From NCBI RefSeq assembly GCF_014649035.1, contig NZ_BMSG01000002.1, positions 124,001 through 188,000 of the forward strand: DNA of 64,000 nucleotides, in the 5' to 3' direction. A program made the position numbers and the translations under genes. The DNA is from Streptomyces sindenensis (GTDB lineage: Bacteria; Actinomycetota; Actinomycetes; Streptomycetales; Streptomycetaceae). This document shows, one piece after another, positions 24,860 through 33,683 of this stretch; the stretch's first letter is position 1; every line of letters starts with the position of its first letter. The notes under the pieces are model-generated. The model had not been told where the DNA came from. It did no database searches and saw only the letters and a program-made list of their open reading frames with translations.

Positions 24860-27800
24860 GTGAGCAGCAGGCCATCCCGAGGCACTGCTCGCCTCGCAGC
24901 CATACTCGATGCCCTTCCTGACGGGCTTCTGCTCGTCAATTGCAATGGCACGGTCGTCAACGCCAATGCCATCGCCCTCGAAATGTTCGAGACCCCGGGC
25001 ACCGCGCTGGTCGGTCGCGGACTGCTCGATCTGCTGCCGGAGTTCGACTCCAAGCTGATCCCGGGGTCGATGCGGCGGCCCGAGGCTGCGGACGAGCAGG
25101 GCAGGACCAAGCCCACGCGGATGACCGCGCGGCGCACCGACGGCCACGAGTATCCGGTCGAGGTCACCAGCGCGAGCCTGGACAGCGGACAGGCCGCGTA
25201 CAAGGACATCCACTCCAGCTACACCGGCGACGAACTCCTCATGATCGTCGTGCGGGATCTCTCCGGCACCGTCGACACCGAGGCCGAGCTGGCCCGTTCG
25301 CAGCGGCAGACCGAGATGATCCTGCGGGCCGCGTCCGAAGGCGTCGTCGGTACGGACACCGACGGGCGCGTCGTCCTCGTCAACCCCGCCGCCGCGCAGA
25401 TCCTCGGCTTCCGGGCCAGCGACCTCGGCGGCCAGGAGCTGCACCCGCTGATCCTGCACTCGCGGGCGGAGGGCGAGCCGTTCCCGTACGAGGACTCCCC
25501 GCTCGCCGACACCCTCAAGTCCGGGCGCAAGCACCGGGTGCGCGGGCAGGTGCTGTGGTCCAAGAGCGGCGACCGGGTGCCGGTGGACCTGACGACCGCG
25601 CCGGTCCGCGACGGGGACCAGCTCGTCGGCGCGGTGATGACGTTCACCGACCGCCGGCCCTACGAGGAGCTGTCCGCCCAGCACAAGAACGTCGTCGCCG
25701 AGCTGACCACGAGCCACTCCGCCGAGGTCACCGCGCTCAGGGAAGCGCACGCCAAGGAGCTGGAGGCGCTGAAGGAGGCGCATGCCGCCGAGCTCGCCGA
25801 CCGCAGCGAGCGGTACGCCGCCGAGATCGAGGGACAGGCCGAGCTGCTGACCTCCCTGAGCGCCCAGCACGCCCAGCTCACCGCCGTTCTCGGCGGTTCG
25901 CTGCGCGGGCCCCTGGAGGAGCTGCGCGGCGAGCTGTCCGCGCTCGCCTCCGACCCGGCCGGTCAGCTGTGGCCCGAGGCCAACCAGATCCTGCACCACC
26001 TCGCCGCCGGGTACGCCCGGATGACCACGCTCGTCGACAACGTCCTGGGTTACCAGCGCCTCGACGCGGGGGCGGAGGGGCTGCGCAAGGCCCCCGCCCT
26101 GATCGAGGGGATCGTGAAGGGCGGCATCGACGGGGCGGTCGAGCTGATCGGCCCCGGGCGCGCCCAGTTCGCCGTGCACGCCCCGCCGATCGAGGCCGAG
26201 GTCGACGCGCGGCAGCTCGCGACCGCCATCGCCCATCTCGTCGCGGACGTCTGCGGTGTCGACTCGACCGGCAAGACCCGGGCCGTCCCCGGGGGCGGCT
26301 ACGTCGACTCCACCGTGGTCGTGGCCGCCGCCCAACGCGGTGACGTCGTCCGCATCGAGGTGCGCGGCCCGTTCGCCGGGGGCGACCCGGTGCACGAGCC
26401 GATCGTGCGCGGCATCGTCCGGGCCCACGGCGGGGTCCTCCAGACGCACGAGATGCCGGGGATGAGCGGCAGCGCGTACGTCCTCGACGTGCCCGTCGGC
26501 GCGGCGGCCGGCACGATCGCGCCGCCGGAGCCGGACGGGAGCGGCCTGTCGCCGGAGCCCGCCGCCCCGACGTCCTCGTCGTCACCGGAAGGCGTCGGAG
26601 CTCCGGGCGTCACCAGCGGCGGCCGGCGCCGGGCGCGCAGGTCCTCCACCGACGCGTTCCTGGACAGTCCGGTCGGTACGCCAGAGAGCGCGGGCGACAG
26701 CACGGCCGAGGCCGTTCCTCCTCCTGCTGCTCCCGTCGCCGACGACCGGCCCGTGGCCGAGCCGACCGGGCGGCGGCGTGCGCGCCGTGGACCGGCCGCG
26801 GCCGAGGAGCAGCAGGTCCCCGAGCTCATCCCCGCCCAGCAGGGCGAGGGCTCCGGGCGGCGGCGCGGCCGGCCCAGCCCCGCCGAGGCGGCCCTGAACA
26901 CCGTTCCCGGGAACGCGGAGAACGCGGGCAGCGCGGCGGACGCCGGGGGCGCCGTCGTGCGGCAGCAGCAGCCACCGCAACGCCAGGCCCTGGCCCTGGC
27001 CTCCGCCCCGTCCGAGGCTCCCGCCGCCCCCTCGGAGGGGTCGGTCGTCACCGCCGCCGAGAACGCCCAGGGCGGCGGCCGTCCGCAGCTCGGTCCGACG
27101 GTGCCGCCCCAGGGCGTCCCGGTGGATCCGCAGCAGCCCGTCCCGCCCACCGGGCGGCGAGCCCGTCGGGAGGACGAACCCGCCGCCCTCCCCGCCCTGG
27201 CGTCCGGCACCGGCGGCACGAGCGGGCACCCCGCACCGGCCCAGCAGCCGGGTGGCCGACGGGCCCGGCGCGCGCTGGCCGCAGCCCAGGAGCGCATGGC
27301 GGCGGACGCCGGTCCGCGTACCGCCTTCGCCCTGCCGCCCGCCGACGCGGACCGGGCGCCCGTGGCCCCCGACGCCCCGGTGGGTCCCGGCGACGACGCG
27401 AGCGCCCACCACACGCGTACCGCACCGGAGGCCGGCCACACCCCTCCGCAGGCGCACCCCGTCGCCCCGGCGCACCACCTCCAGCAGACGGACGCGACCT
27501 CCGGGCAGGGCATCCCCGGGGCGGGTCCCTCCGGGAACGGCCTCCCGCAGGATCCGCAGTCGGCAGCAGGTCAGGTCCCGGAGGCTCCCGGCTCCTGGAG
27601 CGACACCGGCCAGACCGGGCAGACCGGCCACACCGGCCAGACCGCGCACACCACCGGCGTCGCCGCCGTCACCGGTCCCGAGGCGCACCCGGCCGACGGC
27701 GACCCCGGCGTTCCCGCCCCGGACGTACGGCGGCAGCCGCTGCCCGCCGAGGAGCCGATGCCGGAGGGCACCAACCCCGACTCGACGCAGGGGAGGGCCT

Positions 27801-29053
27801 TCAGCGTGCGCACGCTGGGCCAGGGCGTGCCGTTCGCCCAGCACCTCGCGCATCAGCAGAACCAGCCGCACCAGAGCCTCGGCGGGGCCGGCCGGCGCCG
27901 CAAGCTCGCCGCTCCGCCGGAGGAGGGCGACCGCACCCCCGCCCGGGCCCCCGGCGGCCAGCAGGCCGCGCCGCAGCAGGACCGCAGGGCCGCGCAGCCG
28001 ACGGGACCGGGGCCGACGCCCGCCCCCGCGACCACGAACACGCCCACACCCCCGCCCGGGCCGCAGCAGGCCCAGCTCTCGGCCCAGCCCCACGGTCCGG
28101 CGCACGAACCCGCCCAGCCGGGCCAGCTCGGCCAGCCGGGTCACACAGGTGGCGGCCCCGGCGCCGCCTACGGCGAGGGTCAGCTGCTCGCGCCGCCCGT
28201 CGCGGAAGGGCGCGCGTACGCCATAGGGGCGCCCGACGAGGGCGCCGAAGGTCCCGAGCCGCTGGACGGGCCCGGGGGCGCGGTCGAGGTCGCCAACCGG
28301 CCGCACCCGCACCCGGTCGACGACGAGCTGCCGCCCGAGCCGCTGGACAACCCGCGCCGGCTGCTGGTCTGGCCCGCCCCCGACGTGCCGACCCAGCAGG
28401 CGCTGAGCGACCGGGGCTACCGTCCCGTGATCGTGAACTCCCGCGAGGAGGTCGACGCCCAGATCGCCGCGTTCCCCGCCGCGCTCTTCGTCGATCCGCT
28501 GACCGGCCCCATCACCCGTACCGCCTTGCAGTCGCTGCGCCAGGCGGCCGTCGCGGCCGAGGTCCCCGTGCTGGTCACCGCCGGTCTCGGGCAGGCGACC
28601 CGGGAAGCGGCGTACGGCGCGGACCCGGCAGTCCTCCTCAAGGCGCTGGCGCCGCGCGACAGCGAACAGCATCCCTCGCGGGTGCTCCTGATCGAGGAGC
28701 ACGAGGAGATCGCGGTGGCGCTGACAGAGACCCTGGAGCGACGCGGCATGCAGGTGGCGCGCGCCGCGACGGACAGCGAGGCCGTCGACCTGGCGGGCCG
28801 GATGCGGCCGAACCTCGTGGTGATGGACCTGATGCAGGTACGCCGTCGGCGCGCCGGAATCGTCGACTGGCTGCGGGCCAACGGGCAGCTGAACCGCACC
28901 CCGCTGGTCGTCTACACCTCGGCGGGCATGGACCCCGCGGAGCTGCCGCGGCTCGGATCGGGTGAGACCGTTCTCTTCCTGGCGGAACGGTCGACCAGCG
29001 TCGAGGTGCAGTCGCGGATCGTCGACCTGCTGGCGAAGATCGGCACCAACTGA
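24860..29053 (+). CDS. Large PAS-domain sensor with degenerate kinase core and receiver-like end
   Basis: A 1397-residue cytoplasmic protein. An N-terminal PAS domain (LLLVNCNGTVVNANAIALEMF) and a second near residues 140-260 (GVVGTDTDGRVVLVNPAAAQILGF) are followed by a coiled coil (about 265-340). A histidine-kinase-like region reads GGSLRGPLEELRG, with no His where the H-box has SHELRTPL. Residues 560-1130 are Pro/Ala/Gln-rich and disordered, with six GRRxRR-like patches. The C terminus is receiver-like (RVLLIEEHEEI, Asp in LVVMDLMQ) but lacks the conserved Lys. It probably acts as a scaffold or signal integrator. GTG start with AGGGAGGA upstream. Confidence 0.8.
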   Translation: MSSRPSRGTARLAAILDALPDGLLLVNCNGTVVNANAIALEMFETPGTALVGRGLLDLLPEFDSKLIPGSMRRPEAADEQGRTKPTRMTARRTDGHEYPVEVTSASLDSGQAAYKDIHSSYTGDELLMIVVRDLSGTVDTEAELARSQRQTEMILRAASEGVVGTDTDGRVVLVNPAAAQILGFRASDLGGQELHPLILHSRAEGEPFPYEDSPLADTLKSGRKHRVRGQVLWSKSGDRVPVDLTTAPVRDGDQLVGAVMTFTDRRPYEELSAQHKNVVAELTTSHSAEVTALREAHAKELEALKEAHAAELADRSERYAAEIEGQAELLTSLSAQHAQLTAVLGGSLRGPLEELRGELSALASDPAGQLWPEANQILHHLAAGYARMTTLVDNVLGYQRLDAGAEGLRKAPALIEGIVKGGIDGAVELIGPGRAQFAVHAPPIEAEVDARQLATAIAHLVADVCGVDSTGKTRAVPGGGYVDSTVVVAAAQRGDVVRIEVRGPFAGGDPVHEPIVRGIVRAHGGVLQTHEMPGMSGSAYVLDVPVGAAAGTIAPPEPDGSGLSPEPAAPTSSSSPEGVGAPGVTSGGRRRARRSSTDAFLDSPVGTPESAGDSTAEAVPPPAAPVADDRPVAEPTGRRRARRGPAAAEEQQVPELIPAQQGEGSGRRRGRPSPAEAALNTVPGNAENAGSAADAGGAVVRQQQPPQRQALALASAPSEAPAAPSEGSVVTAAENAQGGGRPQLGPTVPPQGVPVDPQQPVPPTGRRARREDEPAALPALASGTGGTSGHPAPAQQPGGRRARRALAAAQERMAADAGPRTAFALPPADADRAPVAPDAPVGPGDDASAHHTRTAPEAGHTPPQAHPVAPAHHLQQTDATSGQGIPGAGPSGNGLPQDPQSAAGQVPEAPGSWSDTGQTGQTGHTGQTAHTTGVAAVTGPEAHPADGDPGVPAPDVRRQPLPAEEPMPEGTNPDSTQGRAFSVRTLGQGVPFAQHLAHQQNQPHQSLGGAGRRRKLAAPPEEGDRTPARAPGGQQAAPQQDRRAAQPTGPGPTPAPATTNTPTPPPGPQQAQLSAQPHGPAHEPAQPGQLGQPGHTGGGPGAAYGEGQLLAPPVAEGRAYAIGAPDEGAEGPEPLDGPGGAVEVANRPHPHPVDDELPPEPLDNPRRLLVWPAPDVPTQQALSDRGYRPVIVNSREEVDAQIAAFPAALFVDPLTGPITRTALQSLRQAAVAAEVPVLVTAGLGQATREAAYGADPAVLLKALAPRDSEQHPSRVLLIEEHEEIAVALTETLERRGMQVARAATDSEAVDLAGRMRPNLVVMDLMQVRRRRAGIVDWLRANGQLNRTPLVVYTSAGMDPAELPRLGSGETVLFLAERSTSVEVQSRIVDLLAKIGTN

Positions 29054-29072
29054 CCGCACGCGAAGAGCAGAG

Positions 29073-29114
29073 CAGGGCGGGTGCGGTACGGGATTCCGTA
29101 CCGCACCCGCCCTG
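29073..29114. terminator. Bidirectional terminator
   Basis: Perfect 19-bp arms CAGGGCGGGTGCGGTACGG with a GATT loop between two convergent genes. Confidence 0.9.
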
Positions 29115-29128
29115 TTTCACGTGAAACG
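29113..29128. promoter_or_regulatory. parS site (ParB binding)
   Basis: TGTTTCACGTGAAACG contains the perfect 14-bp palindrome GTTTCACGTGAAAC, which is the Streptomyces parS core bound by ParB. It lies in the intergenic space next to the terminator, as is usual for parS sites clustered near oriC. Confidence 0.9.
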
Positions 29129-29142
29129 TACGGGCTCGAACG

Positions 29143-30795
29143 TCAGAGCTGGGTGACGTCCAGCTCGCCCTCCGCGTACTGCTTGCGGATCACCTTCTTG
29201 TCGAACTTGCCCACGCTCGTCTTCGGCACGGCGGGGATCACCGACCAGCGCTCCGGCAGCTGCCACTTGGCGATGCCCGACTCGGCGAGGAACGCCTTGA
29301 GCGCCTCGTAGTCGACGTCGGCCGCGCCCTCCTTGAGGACGACGGTCGCGAGCGGCCGCTCGCCCCACTTCTCGTCCGGTACGGCGACGACGGCCGCCTC
29401 CGCGACGTCCGGGTGGGCCATCAGCGCGTTCTCCAGCTCGACGCTGGAGATCCATTCACCGCCGGACTTGATGACGTCCTTGGCCCGGTCGGTGAGGGTG
29501 AGGAAGCCGTCGGCGCTGATCACGCCGACGTCGCCGGTCTTCAGCCAGCCGTCCTCGCTGAACTTGTCCTCGGGGCGCAGGTGATCGCCGTCGGACCCGC
29601 CGTAGTAGGCGGCGGCGATCCAGGGGCCCCGGACCTCCAGCTCACCGGCCGACTCGCCGTCCCACGGGAGGTGTTCACCGCCGGGGCCGACCAGCCGCGC
29701 CTCGACTCCGGCGGGGAAGCGGCCCTGGGTGACCCGGTAGGGCCACTGCTCCTCGTCGCTCAGCCCGGCGGGCGGGTGGGCCATGGTGCCCAGCGGCGAG
29801 GTCTCCGTCATGCCCCAGGCGTGGCAGAGCCGGACGCCGAGCTTGTCGTACGCCTCCATCAGCGAGGGCGGGCAGGCCGCGCCGCCGATGGTGACGTTGG
29901 CCATGGAGGTGAGGTCGCGCGGGTTGGCGGTGACCTCGGCGAGCAGGCCCTGCCAGATGGTGGGGACCGCGGCCGCGTGCGTGGGGCGCTCGCGCTCGAT
30001 CATGTCGGCGAGCGGGGCGGGCTGGAGGAAGCGGTCCGGCATCAGCATGTTGACGCCGCTCATGAAGGTGGCGTGCGGCAGACCCCAGGCGTTCACATGA
30101 AATTGGGGCACGACGACGAGGGTGGTGTCCTTGTCGGTCAGTCCCATCGACTCGGTCATGTTGACCTGCATCGAGTGCAGGTAGATGGACCGGTGCGAGT
30201 AGACGACGCCCTTGGGGTCGCCCGTGGTACCGGAGGTGTAACACATGGCCGCGGCCTGGCGTTCGTCCAGCTCGGGCCAGTCGAACGTGGTGGGCCGGCC
30301 CGCGATCAGCTCCTCGTACTCGTGCACGCGGGGCGTCACCCCGGCGAGGGCGGAACGGTCGCCGGGGCCGGCCACGACGATGTGCTCGATGCTCGGCAGA
30401 TGGGGCAGCAGCGGCACCAGGAGCGGCAGCAGCGAACCGTTGACGATCACCGCCTTGTCGTCCGCGTGGTTGACGATCCAGGCGAGCTGCTCGGGCGGGA
30501 GCCGGAGGTTGAGGGTGTGGAGCACGGCGCCCATGGAGGGGATGGCGAGGTAGGCCTCGACATGCTCCGCGTTGTTCCACATGAGCGTGGCGATCCGCTG
30601 GTCGCCGTCGACGCCCAGCTCGTCGCGGAGCGCGTTGGCCAGCTGGGTGGCGCGGGCGCCGATCTCGGCGAAGGTACGACGGTGCGGCTCGGGTTCGCCG
30701 GTCCAGGTCGTGACCTGCGACTTCCCGTGAATCGTCATCCCGTGGTGCAGGATGCGGGTGACAGTCAGCGGTACGTCCTGCATGGTGCTCAGCAC
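29143..30795 (-). CDS. Long-chain fatty-acid/acyl-CoA ligase
   Basis: A 550-residue AMP-forming ligase. The P-loop-like motif [11 protein letters not shown] is near residue 180, [10 protein letters not shown] near 330, and the C-terminal GYxxTGD/hinge equivalents KTGDVG and [14 protein letters not shown] near 420-440. The catalytic Lys is in [10 protein letters not shown] close to the C terminus. It activates a carboxylic acid to its CoA thioester. The GTG at 30795 follows GGAGGA at 4 nt and gives the expected family length. It is near, but not in, the steroid-type operon at 31.8-35.5 kb and could supply its substrates. Confidence 0.92.
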   Translation of the reverse strand: MLSTMQDVPLTVTRILHHGMTIHGKSQVTTWTGEPEPHRRTFAEIGARATQLANALRDELGVDGDQRIATLMWNNAEHVEAYLAIPSMGAVLHTLNLRLPPEQLAWIVNHADDKAVIVNGSLLPLLVPLLPHLPSIEHIVVAGPGDRSALAGVTPRVHEYEELIAGRPTTFDWPELDERQAAAMCYTSGTTGDPKGVVYSHRSIYLHSMQVNMTESMGLTDKDTTLVVVPQFHVNAWGLPHATFMSGVNMLMPDRFLQPAPLADMIERERPTHAAAVPTIWQGLLAEVTANPRDLTSMANVTIGGAACPPSLMEAYDKLGVRLCHAWGMTETSPLGTMAHPPAGLSDEEQWPYRVTQGRFPAGVEARLVGPGGEHLPWDGESAGELEVRGPWIAAAYYGGSDGDHLRPEDKFSEDGWLKTGDVGVISADGFLTLTDRAKDVIKSGGEWISSVELENALMAHPDVAEAAVVAVPDEKWGERPLATVVLKEGAADVDYEALKAFLAESGIAKWQLPERWSVIPAVPKTSVGKFDKKVIRKQYAEGELDVTQL

Positions 30796-30931
30796 GGCGT
30801 CCTCCCGGTGGGCGCTACGCGGCAGTAGGGTTCCGCTGATTCTGCGCACATACCACGCGGTATGTCACTACTCACGGGAGAAAATTCCTGACCGGGGCCT
30901 TGTGGGACATCCTGCCCGAGGGCCGCACGGA

Positions 30932-30973
30932 TACCTCCGGAGGCGCTGCCGGTACCTCCGGAGGCGCTGCCGG
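30932..30973. repeat. Tandem 21-bp repeat
   Basis: Two exact copies of TACCTCCGGAGGCGCTGCCGG minus no bases (30932-30952 and 30953-30973), each containing the palindrome CCTCCGGAGG. It lies 50 bp past the stop of the minus-strand sigma gene. Confidence 0.85.
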
Positions 30974-31023
30974 TCGGCCGCCCCCGCGGTGCCGCGACCT
31001 GCTGCCCCCGGTGGTGATGCCGG

Positions 31024-31587
31024 TCAGCGGACCGGCGTCAGCTCAGGGTCCTCGCGGAGCTTGCCGAGGGCGCGGGAGACGGCGCTCTTGACCGTACCGA
31101 TCGACACACCGAGGACCTCCGCCGTCTGGGCCTCGCTCAGGTCCTCGTAATAGCGCAGGACGACCATCGCACGCTGGCGGTCCGGGAGCTTGAGCACCGC
31201 GCGCCACATAGCGTCGTGCAGCGACTGCTGCTCGGCCGGATCCGGCGTCGGAAGAGTCTCGCGCTCGGGCAGCTCCTCACAGGCGAACTCGTCGACCTTG
31301 CGCTTGCGCCACTGCGAGGTGCGGGTGTTCAGCAGGGCCCGGCGGACATAGCCGTCCAGCGCCCGGTGGTCCTCGATCCGCTCCCACGCCACGTACGTCT
31401 TCGCGAGCGCGGTCTGCAGCAGGTCCTCCGCGTCGCACGGGTTCGCGGTGAGCGAGCGCGCGGTACGCAGCAGGACCGGCCCCCGGGCCCGTACGTACGA
31501 GGAGAACGACGCGTAGGGCGTGTGGGGGTGATGTCCGTCGGTGGCGGAGGCCGCCCTGGAGGCGCCCGCGCAGACTGGCGTGGTCAT
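31024..31587 (-). CDS. SigE-family ECF RNA polymerase sigma factor
   Basis: A 187-residue ECF sigma factor of the small Streptomyces SigE-like type. Region 2 covers FSSYVRARGPVLLRTARSL and AEDLLQTALAKTYVAWERI; region 4 covers LPDRQRAMVVLRYYEDLSEAQ and TAEVLGVSIGTVKSAVSRAL. No anti-sigma gene is adjacent. The ATG at 31587 gives a 25-residue lead before region 2; the frame is open a little further upstream. The acyl-CoA ligase follows on the same strand but is separated by more than 220 bp. Confidence 0.9.
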   Translation of the reverse strand: MTTPVCAGASRAASATDGHHPHTPYASFSSYVRARGPVLLRTARSLTANPCDAEDLLQTALAKTYVAWERIEDHRALDGYVRRALLNTRTSQWRKRKVDEFACEELPERETLPTPDPAEQQSLHDAMWRAVLKLPDRQRAMVVLRYYEDLSEAQTAEVLGVSIGTVKSAVSRALGKLREDPELTPVR

Positions 31588-31776
31588 GTACCCAACGCTA
31601 GGAGCGGACGCCGCCGAGGGGATCGGCCCCAGGTCCCGAAGCGCTGTCCGCCTCAGGTTGTAGGGGACGTCCACCCTGAACCTCCTGAAGGTGGACGGGC
31701 CTGCGCGCCTCCGTCAGGGTCCGCCCCTGAGAGTCTCCAGGAGCCGCCGCGGGTCCCCGGGGCAACGCGCCGCCGC

Positions 31777-32943
31777 TCAGCCGTCCGCCCCGAGGACCAG
31801 GCCCGACGTCGGCACGCCCGTACCGGCCGTGACCAGGGACCTCGCCGCGCCCGCCACCTGGTTCACCGAGGTGCCCCGGATCTGCCGGACGGCCTCCGCG
31901 ATGCCGTTCACCCCATGGAGGTACGCCTCCCCCAGCTGCCCCCCATGGGTGTTCAGGGGCAGGGCGTCCGCCGCGACGAAGTCGCCCGCCTCCCCCGGCC
32001 CACAGAAGCCGAACTCCTCCAACTGCATCAGGACGAACGGGGTGAAGTGGTCGTAGAGGATGCCCACGTCGATATCGGCCGGGGACAGCCCGGAGGTGCG
32101 CCAGAGCTGCCGGGCGACGACGGCGGTCTCCGGCAGGCCGGTCAGCCCGTCCCGGTAGAAGCTCGTCATCTGCTCCTGCGACCGGCCCGCCCCCTGCGCC
32201 GCCGCGACGACGACGGCGGGCGGCCGGGGCAGATCACGGGCCCGCTCCACACGCGTGACGACCAGGGCCTGGCCGCCGTCCGTCTCCTGGCAGCAGTCCA
32301 GCAGCCGCAGCGGCTCCACGATCCAGCGGGACGCGGCGTGGTCGGCGAGCGTGATGGGCTTCCCGTAGAAGTACGCCGCCGGGTTCCGCGCCGCGTGCCG
32401 CCGGTCGACCACGGCCACCCGACCGAAGACCTCCGGGCCGAGGCCGTAGGTGTGCAGGTAGCGCCGGGCCGCCATCGCCACCCAGGAGGCGGGGGTCAGC
32501 AGCCCGTACGGGAGGTTCCAGCCGAGCGCCGCGCCCTCGGCCGTGGGCTCCCGCCGCTGAACGCCGGAGCCGAAGCGGCGGCCGGAGCGCTCGTTGAAGG
32601 CCCGGTAGCAGACGACGACGTCCGCGACGCCGCTCGCCACGGCAAGGGCGGCCTGCTGCACGGTGGCGCAGGCCGCGCCCCCGCCGTAGTGGATCCGGGA
32701 GAAGAACGACAGCTCGCCGATCCCGGCCGCCTGGGCGACGGTGATCTCGGGACTGGTGTCCATGGTGAAGGTGACGAGCCCGTCCACGTCGGCGGGGGTG
32801 AGGCCGGCGTCGTCGAGAGCGGCGCGGACGGCCTCTACGGCCAGCTTCAGTTCGCTGCGGCCGGAGTCCTTGGAGAACTCGGTGGCTCCGATTCCGACGA
32901 TCGCGGCCTTCCCACCGAGCGAATCGGCTCTGCGAATGCTCAT
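31777..32943 (-). CDS. Thiolase-like lipid-transfer/aldolase protein (Ltp2-like)
   Basis: A 388-residue thiolase-superfamily protein (AAIVGIGATEFSKDSGRSELKL start, GGGAACATVQQAALAV core, C-terminal HTHGGQ-like NTHGGQLGEAYLHG). This type, with a DUF35 partner, acts as the retro-aldolase Ltp2 that removes the last side-chain carbons in steroid degradation. It ends an operon matching the mycobacterial igr order (dehydrogenases, ChsH2, ChsH1, Ltp2). Its ATG overlaps the MaoC gene stop as ATGA (32940-32943). The function is likely but depends on a pathway whose dehydrogenases are decayed here. Confidence 0.88.
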   Translation of the reverse strand: MSIRRADSLGGKAAIVGIGATEFSKDSGRSELKLAVEAVRAALDDAGLTPADVDGLVTFTMDTSPEITVAQAAGIGELSFFSRIHYGGGAACATVQQAALAVASGVADVVVCYRAFNERSGRRFGSGVQRREPTAEGAALGWNLPYGLLTPASWVAMAARRYLHTYGLGPEVFGRVAVVDRRHAARNPAAYFYGKPITLADHAASRWIVEPLRLLDCCQETDGGQALVVTRVERARDLPRPPAVVVAAAQGAGRSQEQMTSFYRDGLTGLPETAVVARQLWRTSGLSPADIDVGILYDHFTPFVLMQLEEFGFCGPGEAGDFVAADALPLNTHGGQLGEAYLHGVNGIAEAVRQIRGTSVNQVAGAARSLVTAGTGVPTSGLVLGADG

Positions 32944-33362
32944 GCTGCCTCTTCGCCTCGGTACGGGAGGGCGACGGTGACCGTGCCGGTGACATGGCGG
33001 CCGACGCGGTTGTCGCCGGTGACGTGGACGACTGCTTCGGCGTGTTCCCCGGCGCTTACGTCGGCGATGTGCCCGGTCAACCGCAGCACGTCGCCCGGGT
33101 AGTTGGGCGCGCCGAGGCGGATCGCGACCTTGCGGAGGACGGCGGTGGGGCCGAAATGGTCGGTGATGTAGCGGCCGACGAGCCCGTTGGTGGTGAGGAT
33201 GTTCATGAAGATGTCGGGGGATCCCTTCGCCCGGGCCAGCTCCGCGTCGTGGTGGACGTCCTGGTAGTCCCGCGAGGCGATGGCCCCGGCGACGATCAGG
33301 GTCCGGGTCACCGGGATCTCCAGGGGCGGCAGCTCGTCGCCGACGCGGTGCGCCCGCCTCAT
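32940..33362 (-). CDS. MaoC-family hydratase (ChsH1-like)
   Basis: A 140-residue hotdog-fold enoyl-CoA hydratase-like subunit. The hydratase motif D-x4-H is visible in SRDYQDVHHDAELA, followed by FMNILTTNGLVGRYITDHFG. In the igr-type operon this small MaoC protein pairs with the MaoC half of the ChsH2-like protein. It overlaps both the upstream dehydrogenase remnant and the downstream lipid-transfer gene by 4 bp. Confidence 0.88.
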   Translation of the reverse strand: MRRAHRVGDELPPLEIPVTRTLIVAGAIASRDYQDVHHDAELARAKGSPDIFMNILTTNGLVGRYITDHFGPTAVLRKVAIRLGAPNYPGDVLRLTGHIADVSAGEHAEAVVHVTGDNRVGRHVTGTVTVALPYRGEEAA

Positions 33363-33682
33363 GACACGCGCTCCCCATGTCCGTCGGCCGCCGACAGCAG
33401 GCCCGAATCCTCCAGGACTTCACGGCCGCGGCCGAGGTACGCGTCGAGTCGGCGGCCCCGGAGGAAGGGCCGGTGGACCGGATGGTCGAGGCCGGCCCCG
33501 GTACCGCCGTGCGGATGCCGGCCCGCGTGGACGCCCCGCCTGCCCGCCTCCGGGGCCCACCGTGCGGGAGTCAACGCCTGCGCCTCGTAGGCCAGTTGCT
33601 CATCGTGGCGCCAGGCCGCCTCGGGGATCCGCGCGGCCAGCCGTTGCGCGGCGGTCTGCTCCTTACTCGGGGTGAAGTCCAT
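33359..33682 (-). pseudogene. Acyl-CoA dehydrogenase remnant (N-terminal fragment)
   Basis: Only 107 residues against about 330-380 for the family. The start MDFTPSKEQTAAQRLAARI is the canonical N terminus of a FadE29-type dehydrogenase; after about residue 25 the sequence is no longer recognisable (APEAGRRGVHAGRHPHGGTG) and the flavin and catalytic regions are missing. Its ends still abut the neighbours (1 bp from the DUF35 gene, ATGA overlap with MaoC), so the operon frame was preserved while the middle was lost and shifted. Confidence 0.75.
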
Positions 33683-33683
33683 C

